DNA from: JAKAQB01 sp027320105
Lineage (GTDB): Bacteria; Actinomycetota; Acidimicrobiia; Acidimicrobiales; Palsa-688
Length of the DNA: 64,000 bases
Assembly: GCA_027320105.1 (NCBI GenBank)
Contig: DAHVMA010000004.1
Location: 1-64,000 of the forward strand
Direction of reading: 5' to 3'
Part shown: piece by piece, positions 8,801 to 16,559 of the stretch
How positions within the stretch are numbered: the stretch's first letter is position 1
How the letters are laid out: each line of letters starts with the position of its first letter
Translations under genes and position numbers: made by a program
Notes under the pieces: generated by a model
Database searches by the model: none
What the model saw: only the letters and a program-made list of their open reading frames with translations
Told to the model about the DNA's origin: nothing

Positions 8801-9139
8801 TCATCTGGCACACAATACTGTAACGTCGTCGTCGACGACGCAGCCGACGTTGACCGAGGGGAGGGCGCTGTCACCGAACTCCAGCGACCCGGCGACGCGG
8901 CTCGATTCGTCCCCGGTGCAGAAACTTGCCATCGCCTCTGGGACGAGCCGGTCTCTCCGCCAGTCAGCAAAGTCCGCTCCGTACACCGGCAGAACCCGGT
9001 CCAGGTTGCCCTGACCATATGTAGGCCACGTGGTTGCTCCCGCCGAGTCAGGGTATTCGTTGTTGCTCGACCGGGCGAGAACCTTCCTGCTCATGTCCTT
9101 GTGTAGGCTCCCGCGTGCGAGGATGTCGAAGAGCTTCAC
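8801..9139 (-). CDS. Uncharacterised 112-aa protein, possibly cut short by an in-frame TGA
   Basis: I do not recognise the family. The evidence for a gene is a GTGA junction: GTG at 9139 overlaps the stop of the phosphatase gene, the same arrangement used by its two upstream neighbours. The product begins VKLFDILARGSLHKDM, is not low-complexity, and ends at TGA 8801-8803. Beyond that stop the same frame stays open for 43 codons of protein-like sequence (SPIQLGVHPFTTVTGL...) to TGA 8669-8671. The 112-aa form may therefore be a truncation of a protein of about 155 aa, with TGA possibly replacing TGG. By context it belongs to the transaldolase/phosphatase block. Confidence 0.45.
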   Translation of the reverse strand: MKLFDILARGSLHKDMSRKVLARSSNNEYPDSAGATTWPTYGQGNLDRVLPVYGADFADWRRDRLVPEAMASFCTGDESSRVAGSLEFGDSALPSVNVGCVVDDDVTVLCAR

Positions 9140-9822
9140 TTTGGGTCTACTGCGGCAAGGGCAAGGCCTGGACCGTTGAGACAAAGTCGGTATCCGGTCA
9201 GGTGGCCGGGTTCTCCTGGGTCGGACCCGCAGAAGGTGCGGACGACCGCTCGCAGGACAGGGGAATGAGTCACGCCTACAACCAACCACCCGTTTCCCGT
9301 CAAGGCCCGGTGCAGACCAGCGACGAAGAGCGCGACACGCTGCCCGACGTCCTGTGCGGTTTCTCCGGGAGGATGCGGGTGGTGCAGCCACAGCCCGATC
9401 CTGTCCGGGGAGTCGAGGAATGTGCTGAAAAATGCGTCAGCCGCGACGTCGGCCTCGGTGGCGCCGGGCACCTGGGCGGCGAACGCAGCAGCTGTGCTCA
9501 CTGGGTCCACCCGTCGCCCGGCCAAGTACAAGTCAGGGTTGCGCAGCGCAAAGCAGACATCCGGACCACCTACCGGCACCGACGGAAGTTCGTCGGTGAG
9601 GCCGTGGACCAGGAGGAACGCTGTCTGGTGAGCCCGCAGTGTGGGCCCGGCGAGCACGACGACCCGCTCAGGGCGCCAGCCAGCGAGCCACCGCCCGGCG
9701 AGCTCCGCCTGACGCCGGCCTTCGTGCGTCAACTCGACGTCGCCGCGATGTGAGGCTACAGCGCCGTGGCGCAGGAGGACGACCGAAGCGGTGTTATCGG
9801 CGCTGGTCATAGCACGAGTCAA
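9136..9822 (-). CDS. Histidine phosphatase superfamily protein
   Basis: A 228-aa phosphoglycerate-mutase-fold protein. The catalytic phospho-His motif is VLLRHGAV near residue 20. The second conserved His is in VVGVTHSPVLRAVV, and an intermediate Arg is in GPTLRAHQTA. Members remove phosphate from sugars and other small molecules. The frame starts at TTG 9822, overlapping the transaldolase stop; ATG 9810 is an alternative. It sits between a transaldolase and an unknown protein, all with overlapping ends, which suggests a small sugar-phosphate operon. The specific substrate is unknown. Confidence 0.8.
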   Translation of the reverse strand: MTRAMTSADNTASVVLLRHGAVASHRGDVELTHEGRRQAELAGRWLAGWRPERVVVLAGPTLRAHQTAFLLVHGLTDELPSVPVGGPDVCFALRNPDLYLAGRRVDPVSTAAAFAAQVPGATEADVAADAFFSTFLDSPDRIGLWLHHPHPPGETAQDVGQRVALFVAGLHRALTGNGWLVVGVTHSPVLRAVVRTFCGSDPGEPGHLTGYRLCLNGPGLALAAVDPK

Positions 9823-10940
9823 TGGACGGTGAGCTCGGGCCCTGCAGGATCGGGAAGGACGGCGTCCCGCACGAGCCGGGCCAGTTCGTCGGTGGCAGCG
9901 AGGAACTGCCGCAGGGTGCGGCGGGTGGCACCAAAGCTGGTGAACTCATCAGGAGCCAAGCCGTCGGGGTCGTAGGCGCGGCGGAAGTCTGGGAGGGTGC
10001 CGTAGAGCTCAGCAACCGCCTCCTGCCGCGGTGGGATGTCGATGCGCTCAACTGGGTCGATGCCACTCGCGTTCAGTCGCAGCTGCCAGCTGAAAGGCGG
10101 TGAGATGATTATGTCTCCGCCCACCAACTCGCTCCAATGCATGCAATTGCGGAACGCGGCCGCCAGAAGTCTTGTCCGCAGCCCGCGGTCGATGAGGAGC
10201 CGGTAGGCCCGCTTGAAGACAGCCACCCCGGGCCATTCAAGATGGCCGGGGTCGAGGAGCACGTGCTCGCGAGCCACGACGTCCTTCAGCCAGTCGTCCA
10301 GGCGGCCGACCATGATGGTGCACACCGGACCCATGCTCGTTGTCTCCAGGCCCTCGGACTCACGGCGGTTCAGCCCTCGCTCGACCGCCTCCGCCACCGT
10401 CAGAGCCTGGGCCACGGTGAACGACACGGTCGCGTTGATGGTTACGCCACGGTACGTGGCCTCCTCCATGGCTCGGATCCCGGCGGCGGTGGCCGGGATC
10501 TTCACGATCATGTTGGGTGCGAGCGAAGCGAGCTCCAGCGCCTGTGCCACGAGCCCGGCCTCGTCGTCGTACAGATGGGGGTCAGTCTGAATGGAAAGTC
10601 GCCCATTCCGACCGTGCTCGCGCTCGAAGATGGCCATCAGAGGGTCAGCCGCCTCCACGGAGAGCTCCCGCACCATCTGCCAGGCGATGGCAACTTCGTC
10701 GGCCAGGCCATGATGGTCGGCCGCCACCTGCTGGATGCGGCGTTGCCACCGGACGAGGTCGGCTCGCAGCGCCGCAAGGGCAATGACCGGGTTGCAGGTG
10801 GCCCCTACCGCTCCCCAGCCGATGGCGGCGCAGAGCTCCGACGGCGTTGCCGAGTCGCTCCATAGCCGGGTCGGCGTCGACTCGGACATCCGGAGCAGCG
10901 GTGGGGTGAGATCACCCACGGAGGTCACGTCCGGGGTCAC
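9819..10940 (-). CDS. Transaldolase family protein
   Basis: A 373-aa transaldolase-type TIM barrel. The Schiff-base lysine sits in NMIVKIPAT. Other conserved parts are SDSATPSELC, GAVGATCNPVIAL at the N terminus and EATYRGVTINATVSFTV. Members transfer a dihydroxyacetone unit between sugar phosphates in the pentose phosphate pathway; this longer type is also found in sugar catabolic operons. The frame is open to 11099, but the region above 10940 reads as an ABC ATPase remnant in another frame. GTG 10940 overlaps that remnant's TGA and places about 16 residues before the conserved PLLRM, so I take it as the start; ATG 10889 is the alternative. Confidence 0.85.
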   Translation of the reverse strand: MTPDVTSVGDLTPPLLRMSESTPTRLWSDSATPSELCAAIGWGAVGATCNPVIALAALRADLVRWQRRIQQVAADHHGLADEVAIAWQMVRELSVEAADPLMAIFEREHGRNGRLSIQTDPHLYDDEAGLVAQALELASLAPNMIVKIPATAAGIRAMEEATYRGVTINATVSFTVAQALTVAEAVERGLNRRESEGLETTSMGPVCTIMVGRLDDWLKDVVAREHVLLDPGHLEWPGVAVFKRAYRLLIDRGLRTRLLAAAFRNCMHWSELVGGDIIISPPFSWQLRLNASGIDPVERIDIPPRQEAVAELYGTLPDFRRAYDPDGLAPDEFTSFGATRRTLRQFLAATDELARLVRDAVLPDPAGPELTVH

Positions 10941-11097
10941 CGGTCCCAGTCGAGCATGAGGTCGGCAAGTCCGGATGTGCGAGGAGGTCCTCTGGCGCAC
11001 CGCTCGACTCGATCCGGCCCGCGGCGGGAACATACATGCGGTCCGATACCGCCATGGCCTGGAGCACCTCCGCCTCCTCTTGCCGTCTTGATCGATC
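10937..11097 (-). pseudogene. C-terminal remnant of a sugar-type ABC transporter ATPase, frameshifted
   Basis: About 50 codons on the minus strand read RRQEEAEVLQAMAVSDRMYV, then PAAGRIESSGAPEDLLAHPD. This resembles the end of RbsA/LivF-like ATPases (EVL..SDR.YV...GRI...G.P.ELL). After HPD the frame must shift by one base to continue as L(A)DLMLDWDR and reach the TGA at 10937-10939, which overlaps the transaldolase start. An in-frame TGA upstream near 11110 ends the similarity, so the rest of the gene is missing. I read it as the decayed end of an importer gene once upstream of the transaldolase. Confidence 0.5.
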
Positions 11098-11112
11098 ATA
11101 GCTGATCGATCA
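11089..11112. repeat. Two copies of the palindrome TGATCGATCA, 14 bp apart
   Basis: TGATCGATCA occurs at 11089-11098 and again at 11103-11112, separated by TAGC. Each copy is a perfect 10-bp palindrome. They lie at the broken end of the ABC ATPase remnant, in the gap shared with the divergent hydrolase gene. They could be a regulatory pair or a recombination scar; nothing in the sequence decides between these. Confidence 0.45.
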
Positions 11113-11136
11113 GCAGACCTCGGTGGCCCTCCCGAC

Positions 11137-11172
11137 TTGACAAGCGATCATCCATCATCGAGTATCGATGAT
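11137..11172 (+). promoter_or_regulatory. Candidate promoter and operator of the hydrolase gene
   Basis: A perfect -35 hexamer TTGACA lies at 11137-11142. Downstream, at -10 distance, is an 8-3-8 inverted repeat, ATCATCGA-GTA-TCGATGAT (11154-11172), that covers the expected -10 region. The first possible start codon of the plus-strand gene is at 11214. A repressor-controlled promoter is the natural reading. The regulator is not identified, and the sequence differs from the palindrome at 8544. Confidence 0.5.
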
Positions 11173-11213
11173 ACCGACAGGACACGGAGCCGTCGAGGGC
11201 TCCAGGAGCGCTC

Positions 11214-11348
11214 GTGACCGGACCGAGGAGGTGGGACATGGAGCAGGTGACCGAGACCGTGACCGGACCGAGGAGCTGGGACATGGAGCAGGTGACCGAG
11301 ACCGTGACCGGACCGAGGAGCTGGGACATGGAGCAGGTGACCGAGACC
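11214..11348 (+). repeat. 45-bp tandem repeat, three copies, each with a ribosome site and ATG
   Basis: Units are 11214-11258, 11259-11303 and 11304-11348. They are near identical; copy 1 has GAGGTGG where copies 2 and 3 have GAGCTGG. Each unit encodes VTGPRSWDMEQVTET in the same frame. Each also holds GAGGAG (GGAGGTG in copy 1) about 8 bp before an ATG (11238, 11283, 11328). The duplicated segment is therefore the translation-initiation region of the downstream gene. Confidence 0.9.
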
Positions 11349-12197
11349 GTGTTCACTGCCACCACATACCGAGGGTGCAACCCCAGCTTCGTGGTGACGC
11401 GCGATGGAGTCGTGGTCATCGATACCCCTCAGCTACCAACCCGGGCGGTGAAGATGCGTGAAGTGGCCGAGGAGCACGGACCTATCCGCTACCTCATCAA
11501 CACCGAGCACCACGTCGACCACATCTTCGGCAACTACTACTTCAAGGGCGCCGGGGCTGTCGTCCACCACCGGGGGGTGTTCGAGAACTTCATGGTTCCT
11601 ACGCCCGAGCTGGACCCGTTTGACTACGCCGCCGAGGCCATCCCGAGCGACGACCCGGACGGAGCCGAGCTCCTTCCTTCTCGTGACCAGTATTACGAAG
11701 ACCTCAATAAGGGCGCCGTCGTGTTCGATCGTGACCTGGAGCTTCGTGTCGGGGGTCAGACTTTTCACCTCATCCACACCCCCGGCCACACGCCGGGCCA
11801 GGTGGCCGTATACGTGCCGAGCGAACGAGTGGTCTTCACGGGCGACACCGTGTTCTCCGAGTGCCAGACGTGGCTCATGACCTCTAACGTCAAGCAGTGG
11901 ATGGCCTCGCTAGCCGTCGTCGAGGACTTGGACGTCGACCGGATTATCCCCGGTCACGGGCCGGTGACAACGCCAAGGTACCTGGCGACGCAGCGTGCCG
12001 TCCTGCTCGAATGGCTGAGCGCCGTTGCCGCGGCCGTTGCCGAGGGCTGGAGCCGGGAAGAGACCATGGCCAGGATCAGCTTCGCGGATCGCTATCCGGT
12101 CGACGTCGGCCAGGGGCACATGATGTCGCACATCCAGACACTCAACGCGGCGTCGCTGTGGGACGAGCTCTCCGGCGCAAGCAAGCAGGCACGATGA
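11214..12197 (+). CDS. Metallo-beta-lactamase-fold hydrolase
   Basis: The frame is 327 aa from GTG 11214. The first 45 residues are three copies of a 15-residue repeat, so the native start is more likely ATG 11328 (289 aa), which gives MEQVTETVFTATTYRGCNPSFV-like family sequence. Metal motifs follow the fold: NTEHHVDH, HTPGHTPG, FTGDTVF and IPGHGP. The first position of the usual HxHxDH motif is Glu (EHHVDH); a known variant or altered metal site cannot be separated here. The family includes lactonases, thioesterases and related hydrolases. The stop overlaps the next gene's ATG (ATGA), and the gene opens the AT-richer catabolic block. Confidence 0.85.
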   Translation: MTGPRRWDMEQVTETVTGPRSWDMEQVTETVTGPRSWDMEQVTETVFTATTYRGCNPSFVVTRDGVVVIDTPQLPTRAVKMREVAEEHGPIRYLINTEHHVDHIFGNYYFKGAGAVVHHRGVFENFMVPTPELDPFDYAAEAIPSDDPDGAELLPSRDQYYEDLNKGAVVFDRDLELRVGGQTFHLIHTPGHTPGQVAVYVPSERVVFTGDTVFSECQTWLMTSNVKQWMASLAVVEDLDVDRIIPGHGPVTTPRYLATQRAVLLEWLSAVAAAVAEGWSREETMARISFADRYPVDVGQGHMMSHIQTLNAASLWDELSGASKQAR

Positions 12198-12982
12198 ACG
12201 ACGAGCTGAGCCAGTTTCGCTTGGATGGCCGAGCGGCCATCGTCGGCGGCGGCTCTGGCGGCATTGGGATCCGTGTCTGCGCCGCCCTGGCCGGGGTGGG
12301 CGCCGACGTAGCCATTATCGGACGCTCCAGCTCACGCCTGGCCGAGGCGGCAGCGGTAGTTGAGCGGACCGGTCGGCGAGCGATCGTCGTCCCCGCCGAT
12401 ATGGCCTCCAGGGAGCAGGCTCTCGGCGCCATCGAGACGGTCCTAGCCGCCTTCGGCCGGGTCGACGTGGTGGTCAACGGGATTGGCGGCGGGGCCGGCA
12501 CCGCCCTGCACCCTGCCGAGGAGTACCCAGACAGTGACTGGAAACGAATTCTGGATCTCAATCTCACCACTGCGTTCAACCTCTCCCAGGCGGGGGCCGC
12601 AGCCATGATCTCATCTGGCGGAGGCGGCTGCATCCTCAACATCTCCTCGGTGCGAGGCCAACTCGGCATCGACGCCGGGTACTCGGCTTACGCAGCCGCA
12701 AAGGGTGGCCTCGACGCACTCACCCGACAGCACGCGACGGAGTGGGCACGCCATGGGATCCGGGTAAACGCCCTATCTCCGACTTTCGTGGGGACTGCCC
12801 AGACAGCGGGCCTTCTGGGCGATCCGGCCTTCCACGACCGCCTGGTGAGCCGCATCCCGCTACGACGGATCGCGGACCCGGACGACCTTGTCGGCGCCGT
12901 GCTCTTCTTCTGCTCCGACGCTAGCAGTTTCGTAACCGGTCAAATTCTCACCATTGACGGGGGGCTTACCGCAACGCAGTAA
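12194..12982 (+). CDS. Short-chain dehydrogenase/reductase (SDR)
   Basis: A 262-aa classical SDR. The cofactor motif is GGGSGGIG near residue 18, the NNAG-equivalent is NGIGGG, the catalytic Ser is in ILNISSVRG, and Tyr/Lys are in YAAAKGG. The C-terminal FVTGQILTIDGG is typical. It would interconvert an alcohol and a ketone with NAD(P)H. The ATG at 12194 overlaps the hydrolase stop, so the two are translationally coupled. The frame can be read further upstream inside the hydrolase, but the overlap start fits best. Confidence 0.9.
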   Translation: MNDELSQFRLDGRAAIVGGGSGGIGIRVCAALAGVGADVAIIGRSSSRLAEAAAVVERTGRRAIVVPADMASREQALGAIETVLAAFGRVDVVVNGIGGGAGTALHPAEEYPDSDWKRILDLNLTTAFNLSQAGAAAMISSGGGGCILNISSVRGQLGIDAGYSAYAAAKGGLDALTRQHATEWARHGIRVNALSPTFVGTAQTAGLLGDPAFHDRLVSRIPLRRIADPDDLVGAVLFFCSDASSFVTGQILTIDGGLTATQ

Positions 12983-13022
12983 GCGTACAGGTAAGCGCCC
13001 GGAAGAAAAGCGTTCCTCGGTA

Positions 13023-13033
13023 TGGTTCAACCA
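13023..13033. promoter_or_regulatory. Palindrome TGGTTCAACCA, GntR-like operator candidate
   Basis: An 11-bp perfect palindrome lies in the 86-bp gap between the SDR and the PEP-synthase-like gene, 36 bp before the ATG at 13069. The half-site TGGT...ACCA matches the form bound by FadR-type GntR proteins. The nearest GntR gene is at 7716-8531, but its own promoter palindrome is a different sequence, so the binding protein is open. Confidence 0.4.
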
Positions 13034-13068
13034 ATACTAACTGAAGGACTACCGTCCGGGAGGGTCAC

Positions 13069-14835
13069 ATGAGCGAGGACAGGGTGTTAGCCACCTTCTA
13101 CGGGAGCGATGAGTTCCCCATCGAATGGGAGGAGGGACAGCGGGACCTGTTTTGGGTCCACGATGATCTGCACATCCCCAATCCCGTATCACCGATGTAC
13201 GCCGACATTGGTGGATGGTGGCTCAACTGCGACTACATGTTCCGCCGCTTTGGAACGCCATTTGCCTCCGACTGGATCGTCAAGGTAATCAATGGCTACG
13301 TCTATACGGCGGCCGTTCCTGCGACCCCCGGACTCCACGCAGAAAGCTCCGAATACGGTGCACGCTATACACCACGCGTCCCCCTGGACAGAGAGTATCC
13401 CGCTCAGATCGGCGCCTACCTGGGCTGGACGTTGCCCTACTACGCAGAGAATTTTCTCACCTGGTGGCACGAACGGCTGCGGCCCGACATGCAGCACACC
13501 TTTGAGCGGTTCGACAACTATGACACCGCGACGGCGTCACTATTGGAGCTAGCCGTTCTGTTGGAAGATGCTATCGACATGCACGACCGGCACTGGCAGA
13601 TACACTGGATCTTGAACTTTGCGCAGTTCTCGTCGACGATGGCGCTGAACGCTGCCATCTCTAGCGTCAAGGGAGAGAGCAATCACTCTGCCCTCATGGG
13701 TCGCCTGCAGAGTTCAACTCAGAATCGCAATTGGGACTCCGTCGAACAACTATGGAAGATCAAAGAGTGGGTCAAAGCGGACGGGGGAGAGGTGGCCATC
13801 GCCTTTGAAAAGGCCACCGCCAGGGATGTTCTTCGTGTACTTCAAGAGACCGAAGCAGGGCGCGCTTTCATCATCGACCAGATCGAACCCTACCAGCGCG
13901 AGTTCGGATACAAGTCCATGTGGGCACACGAGTTCTCCTTCAAGACCTGGCGAGAAGACCCACTCCCCGTCGTCGAGGCCGTGCGCGGTTATCTGGAGAG
14001 CGACTACGACTTCACCCGTGAACTGCAAGCGGTCAAGGACGACCTCGAGGCTGCGAAGGCGCAACTCTTCGAGGGCATCGAGCCCGGTGACGGCCGGGAT
14101 GAGTTGGCTCGCGTCCTTGATCTGAGCCTGAGGATGAACCCGCTGACGCCGGATCACCATTTCTACATAGATCAGGGTACGAACGCACGGGTGCGCCTCG
14201 TCCTCATAGCAATCGGGCGCAAGCTCGTCGAGATGGGAGTCTTCTCTGACGCTGAAGACGTCATGTATCTCAGATACAACGAATTGCGAGCGCTCATGGC
14301 TCAGGGCTATCCGCACGATGTCGGGACCCTCGTCTCGGCGCGTCGCGATCAGCGTGAGGAAGCCTACAGCGTACAGCCACCCGACTGGGTCGGCACCGCC
14401 TCGGAGAGTGCGATCGCTTTCCCGTACTGGACCCTGTGGGGCTTCCCAGAGAAGTTGCATCGGAAGCCCGCCGGGGCTGAGGGCGTGATCGAGGGACTGG
14501 CAGCCTCCACAGGAATAGTTGAGGGCATCGCGCGCGTCGTCGTGTCGCCCTCAGAATTCAATGCCGTGGTCAAAGGTGAGATTGTTGTGTGCCGGATGAC
14601 GAGCCCAGCCTGGGTAGTGTTGTTCACCCGAATCTCCGGACTCGTTACCGACGCCGGCGGGGTGGCCTCGCATCCCGCCGTAGTCTCGCGGGAGTTCGGT
14701 ATCCCTGCTGTCGTGGGAACATCCGACGCGACCCGACGCATAAAGACCGGGGACCGTCTGCGGGTCAATGGCGCAACCGGAAGAGTAGACATCTTGCCGC
14801 CTGGTTCCCCTACCGCGGCTGTCGCAGAACTGTAG
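13069..14835 (+). CDS. PEP-synthase-like phosphotransferase, phospho-His carrier subunit
   Basis: A 588-aa protein. The C-terminal 100 residues are the PEP-utilising mobile (swivelling) domain with LVTDAGGVASHPAVVSREFG; His535 is the phosphate-carrying residue. Residues 1-440 are a Trp/Tyr-rich helical region, and there is no C-terminal PEP-binding TIM barrel. The adjacent gene supplies the ATP-grasp domain. This split resembles phenylphosphate synthase of anaerobic phenol degradation, where a roughly 70-kDa His subunit works with a separate ATP-binding subunit. Expected chemistry is ATP-driven phosphorylation of a substrate hydroxyl via phospho-His; the substrate is an inference from neighbours. 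GGGAGG lies just before the ATG. Codon use is AT-richer than in the window's ends. Confidence 0.75.
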   Translation: MSEDRVLATFYGSDEFPIEWEEGQRDLFWVHDDLHIPNPVSPMYADIGGWWLNCDYMFRRFGTPFASDWIVKVINGYVYTAAVPATPGLHAESSEYGARYTPRVPLDREYPAQIGAYLGWTLPYYAENFLTWWHERLRPDMQHTFERFDNYDTATASLLELAVLLEDAIDMHDRHWQIHWILNFAQFSSTMALNAAISSVKGESNHSALMGRLQSSTQNRNWDSVEQLWKIKEWVKADGGEVAIAFEKATARDVLRVLQETEAGRAFIIDQIEPYQREFGYKSMWAHEFSFKTWREDPLPVVEAVRGYLESDYDFTRELQAVKDDLEAAKAQLFEGIEPGDGRDELARVLDLSLRMNPLTPDHHFYIDQGTNARVRLVLIAIGRKLVEMGVFSDAEDVMYLRYNELRALMAQGYPHDVGTLVSARRDQREEAYSVQPPDWVGTASESAIAFPYWTLWGFPEKLHRKPAGAEGVIEGLAASTGIVEGIARVVVSPSEFNAVVKGEIVVCRMTSPAWVVLFTRISGLVTDAGGVASHPAVVSREFGIPAVVGTSDATRRIKTGDRLRVNGATGRVDILPPGSPTAAVAEL

Positions 14836-14846
14836 ATGTGGCTCCG

Positions 14847-15677
14847 ATGGCCGGTCTTCCTCTCGTGCTGCCGCTGAATGACCCACGATGCCGTGATGTT
14901 GCCGTGAGCGGTGGCAAAGGCGCAAGTTTGGCAGTGATGATGGCCGAAGGCCTCCCCGTGCCGCGGGGCTTCGTTGTCACTTCTGCAGCATTCGCTAATG
15001 CCGTGGACGTAGAAGCCGTGCGCGAGTTGATGGAGGCCAGGGACGCAGCCGCCGTCAGAGGCGTGGTGGCCGCAGCCGAGCCCCCAGTTGACCTCATAGG
15101 GCAGCAGTACAGCCGGCTCGAGGGGCTGGTAGCGGTCCGCTCATCGGCCTGTGCCGAGGACTCGGAGCGTGCCAGCTATGCCGGAGTACAAGAGACCTAT
15201 CTCAATGTAGAGGGATTGGAGAGCCTCCTGAAACACACTGTTGAGTGTTGGCTTTCGTTCTTCTCTGAGAGAGCGGTCTTCTATCGGGAAGAGAAGGGGT
15301 CGTTGAGCGACGTTGGCATAGCTGTCGTCGTACAAGAGATGGTACAGTCCCGCAAATCGGGCGTACTTTTCACCGTCGACCCGGTACAGGGTCGCCGTGA
15401 TCGAATGATTGTGGAGGCTGCCTACGGGCTTGGTGAGGTGGTTGTCTCTGGGAGCAGTACTCCTGATCACTATGTGTTGGACCGTCAAGGAGAGATCAGG
15501 CGCAGTCGTGCGGGGGCAAGTCATGATCCAGTTCTCAATGAGCTGGAATGCAGAGCGCTCGCACAGGTTGCTCAACGGGTCGTCGAGCTGTATGGGAGTG
15601 AGCAAGACATCGAATGGGCTATTGATGCCGCTGGGGCCATTGCACTATTGCAGTCCCGACCAGTCACGACGGTGTGA
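14847..15677 (+). CDS. PEP-synthase-like ATP-binding subunit
   Basis: A 276-aa stand-alone N-terminal domain of PEP synthase/pyruvate phosphate dikinase. Visible motifs are SGGKGASLAVMM, VAVRSSACAEDSERASYAGVQ, SGVLFTVDP, VEAAYGLGEVVV and DIEWAIDAAGAIALLQSRPV at the end, which closes the ATP-grasp fold. It would use ATP to phosphorylate the His of the preceding subunit. Start ATG 14847 is 12 bp after the stop of the partner gene; GTG 14838 is also possible. The domain looks complete though short for the family. It ends in a GTGA overlap with the FAH-family gene, so phosphorylation and later steps are probably made together. Confidence 0.78.
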   Translation: MAGLPLVLPLNDPRCRDVAVSGGKGASLAVMMAEGLPVPRGFVVTSAAFANAVDVEAVRELMEARDAAAVRGVVAAAEPPVDLIGQQYSRLEGLVAVRSSACAEDSERASYAGVQETYLNVEGLESLLKHTVECWLSFFSERAVFYREEKGSLSDVGIAVVVQEMVQSRKSGVLFTVDPVQGRRDRMIVEAAYGLGEVVVSGSSTPDHYVLDRQGEIRRSRAGASHDPVLNELECRALAQVAQRVVELYGSEQDIEWAIDAAGAIALLQSRPVTTV

Positions 15678-16531
15678 GTGCCGGTGCCATGAAGTACGTA
15701 ACGTATGAGTCGGAAGGCCAGCGCCGGGTTGGAATGCTGGAGGGGGACACGGTACTGGACGTGAGCTTCTCTGGAGACATGGTTGCGTTCATCGAGGCGG
15801 GAGCACCGGTAGGGGCCACACGGGCGGTGGAAGGCGCGAAGCTGCGAGCACCGCTGCGGCCCCGAAGTCTGCGGGACTTTCTGGGCTTCGAGGGCCACCT
15901 GGCCGCTGCGTTCACGAATCTCGGTAGGGCGATCCCAGCCGAATGGTATGCGATACCCGTGTACTACAAGGGATTGCCTGAAACGGTGATCGGACCGGAG
16001 GAGCAGGTGCCGTGGCCGTCGTACTGTGAGCAGCTGGACCATGAACTGGAGTTGGCCCTCGTTATTGGTCGCGAGGGAAGGAATATACCTAGGGAGCGGG
16101 CTCAGGACTATGTGTTCGGTTACACAATTTGGAATGACATGTCCGCCCGCGATGCGCAACGCCGTGAGCTCCCGGTCGGACTGGGGCCGGGGAAGGCGAA
16201 GGATTGGGACGGGTCAAACATACTTGGGCCATGTATCGTCACGGCCGATGAAGTCGACATCGCCAATCTCCGACTCACAGTGCGAGTTAATGGAGCGGTA
16301 TGGGGGGGCGACACGACGGCACATATGCATCATAGCTTCGGCTCGATGATTGAATACGCATCCCAGGACCTGACGGTGCGTGTCGGGGAGGTATTTGGTT
16401 CAGGGACCGTCGCTGGTGGGTCCGGGGTTGAACTGGATCGTTGGCTGCGGCCGGGGGATGTCATCGAGATGGAGGCTGAAGGTATCGGGGTACTGCGAAA
16501 TGTAGTTGGTCCCCGGAACGGAATGGACTAG
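15674..16531 (+). CDS. Fumarylacetoacetate hydrolase (FAH) family protein
   Basis: A 285-aa protein with the conserved FAH-fold motifs: metal-binding HELELALVIG, YTIWNDMSARD, KAKDWDGSNILGP, and GSGTVAGGSGVELDRWL near the C terminus. Members cleave or isomerise 2,4-dioxo acids, the ring-opening products in aromatic catabolism, including hydratases and decarboxylases. GTG 15674 overlaps the preceding stop; ATG 15689 (MKYVTYESEG) is the alternative and matches a usual family N terminus. Its place in the operon suggests late steps of an aromatic or cyclic-compound pathway. Confidence 0.88.
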   Translation: MSAGAMKYVTYESEGQRRVGMLEGDTVLDVSFSGDMVAFIEAGAPVGATRAVEGAKLRAPLRPRSLRDFLGFEGHLAAAFTNLGRAIPAEWYAIPVYYKGLPETVIGPEEQVPWPSYCEQLDHELELALVIGREGRNIPRERAQDYVFGYTIWNDMSARDAQRRELPVGLGPGKAKDWDGSNILGPCIVTADEVDIANLRLTVRVNGAVWGGDTTAHMHHSFGSMIEYASQDLTVRVGEVFGSGTVAGGSGVELDRWLRPGDVIEMEAEGIGVLRNVVGPRNGMD

Positions 16532-16559
16532 TCACACCGAGGCCTGAAGGGAGGCTCTC

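Noticed and set aside
14589..14846. Longer start for the ATP-grasp gene inside the preceding gene
   Set aside because: The added 86 residues are Arg/Gly/Ser-rich shadow of the mobile-domain gene; the family N terminus begins at ATG 14847.
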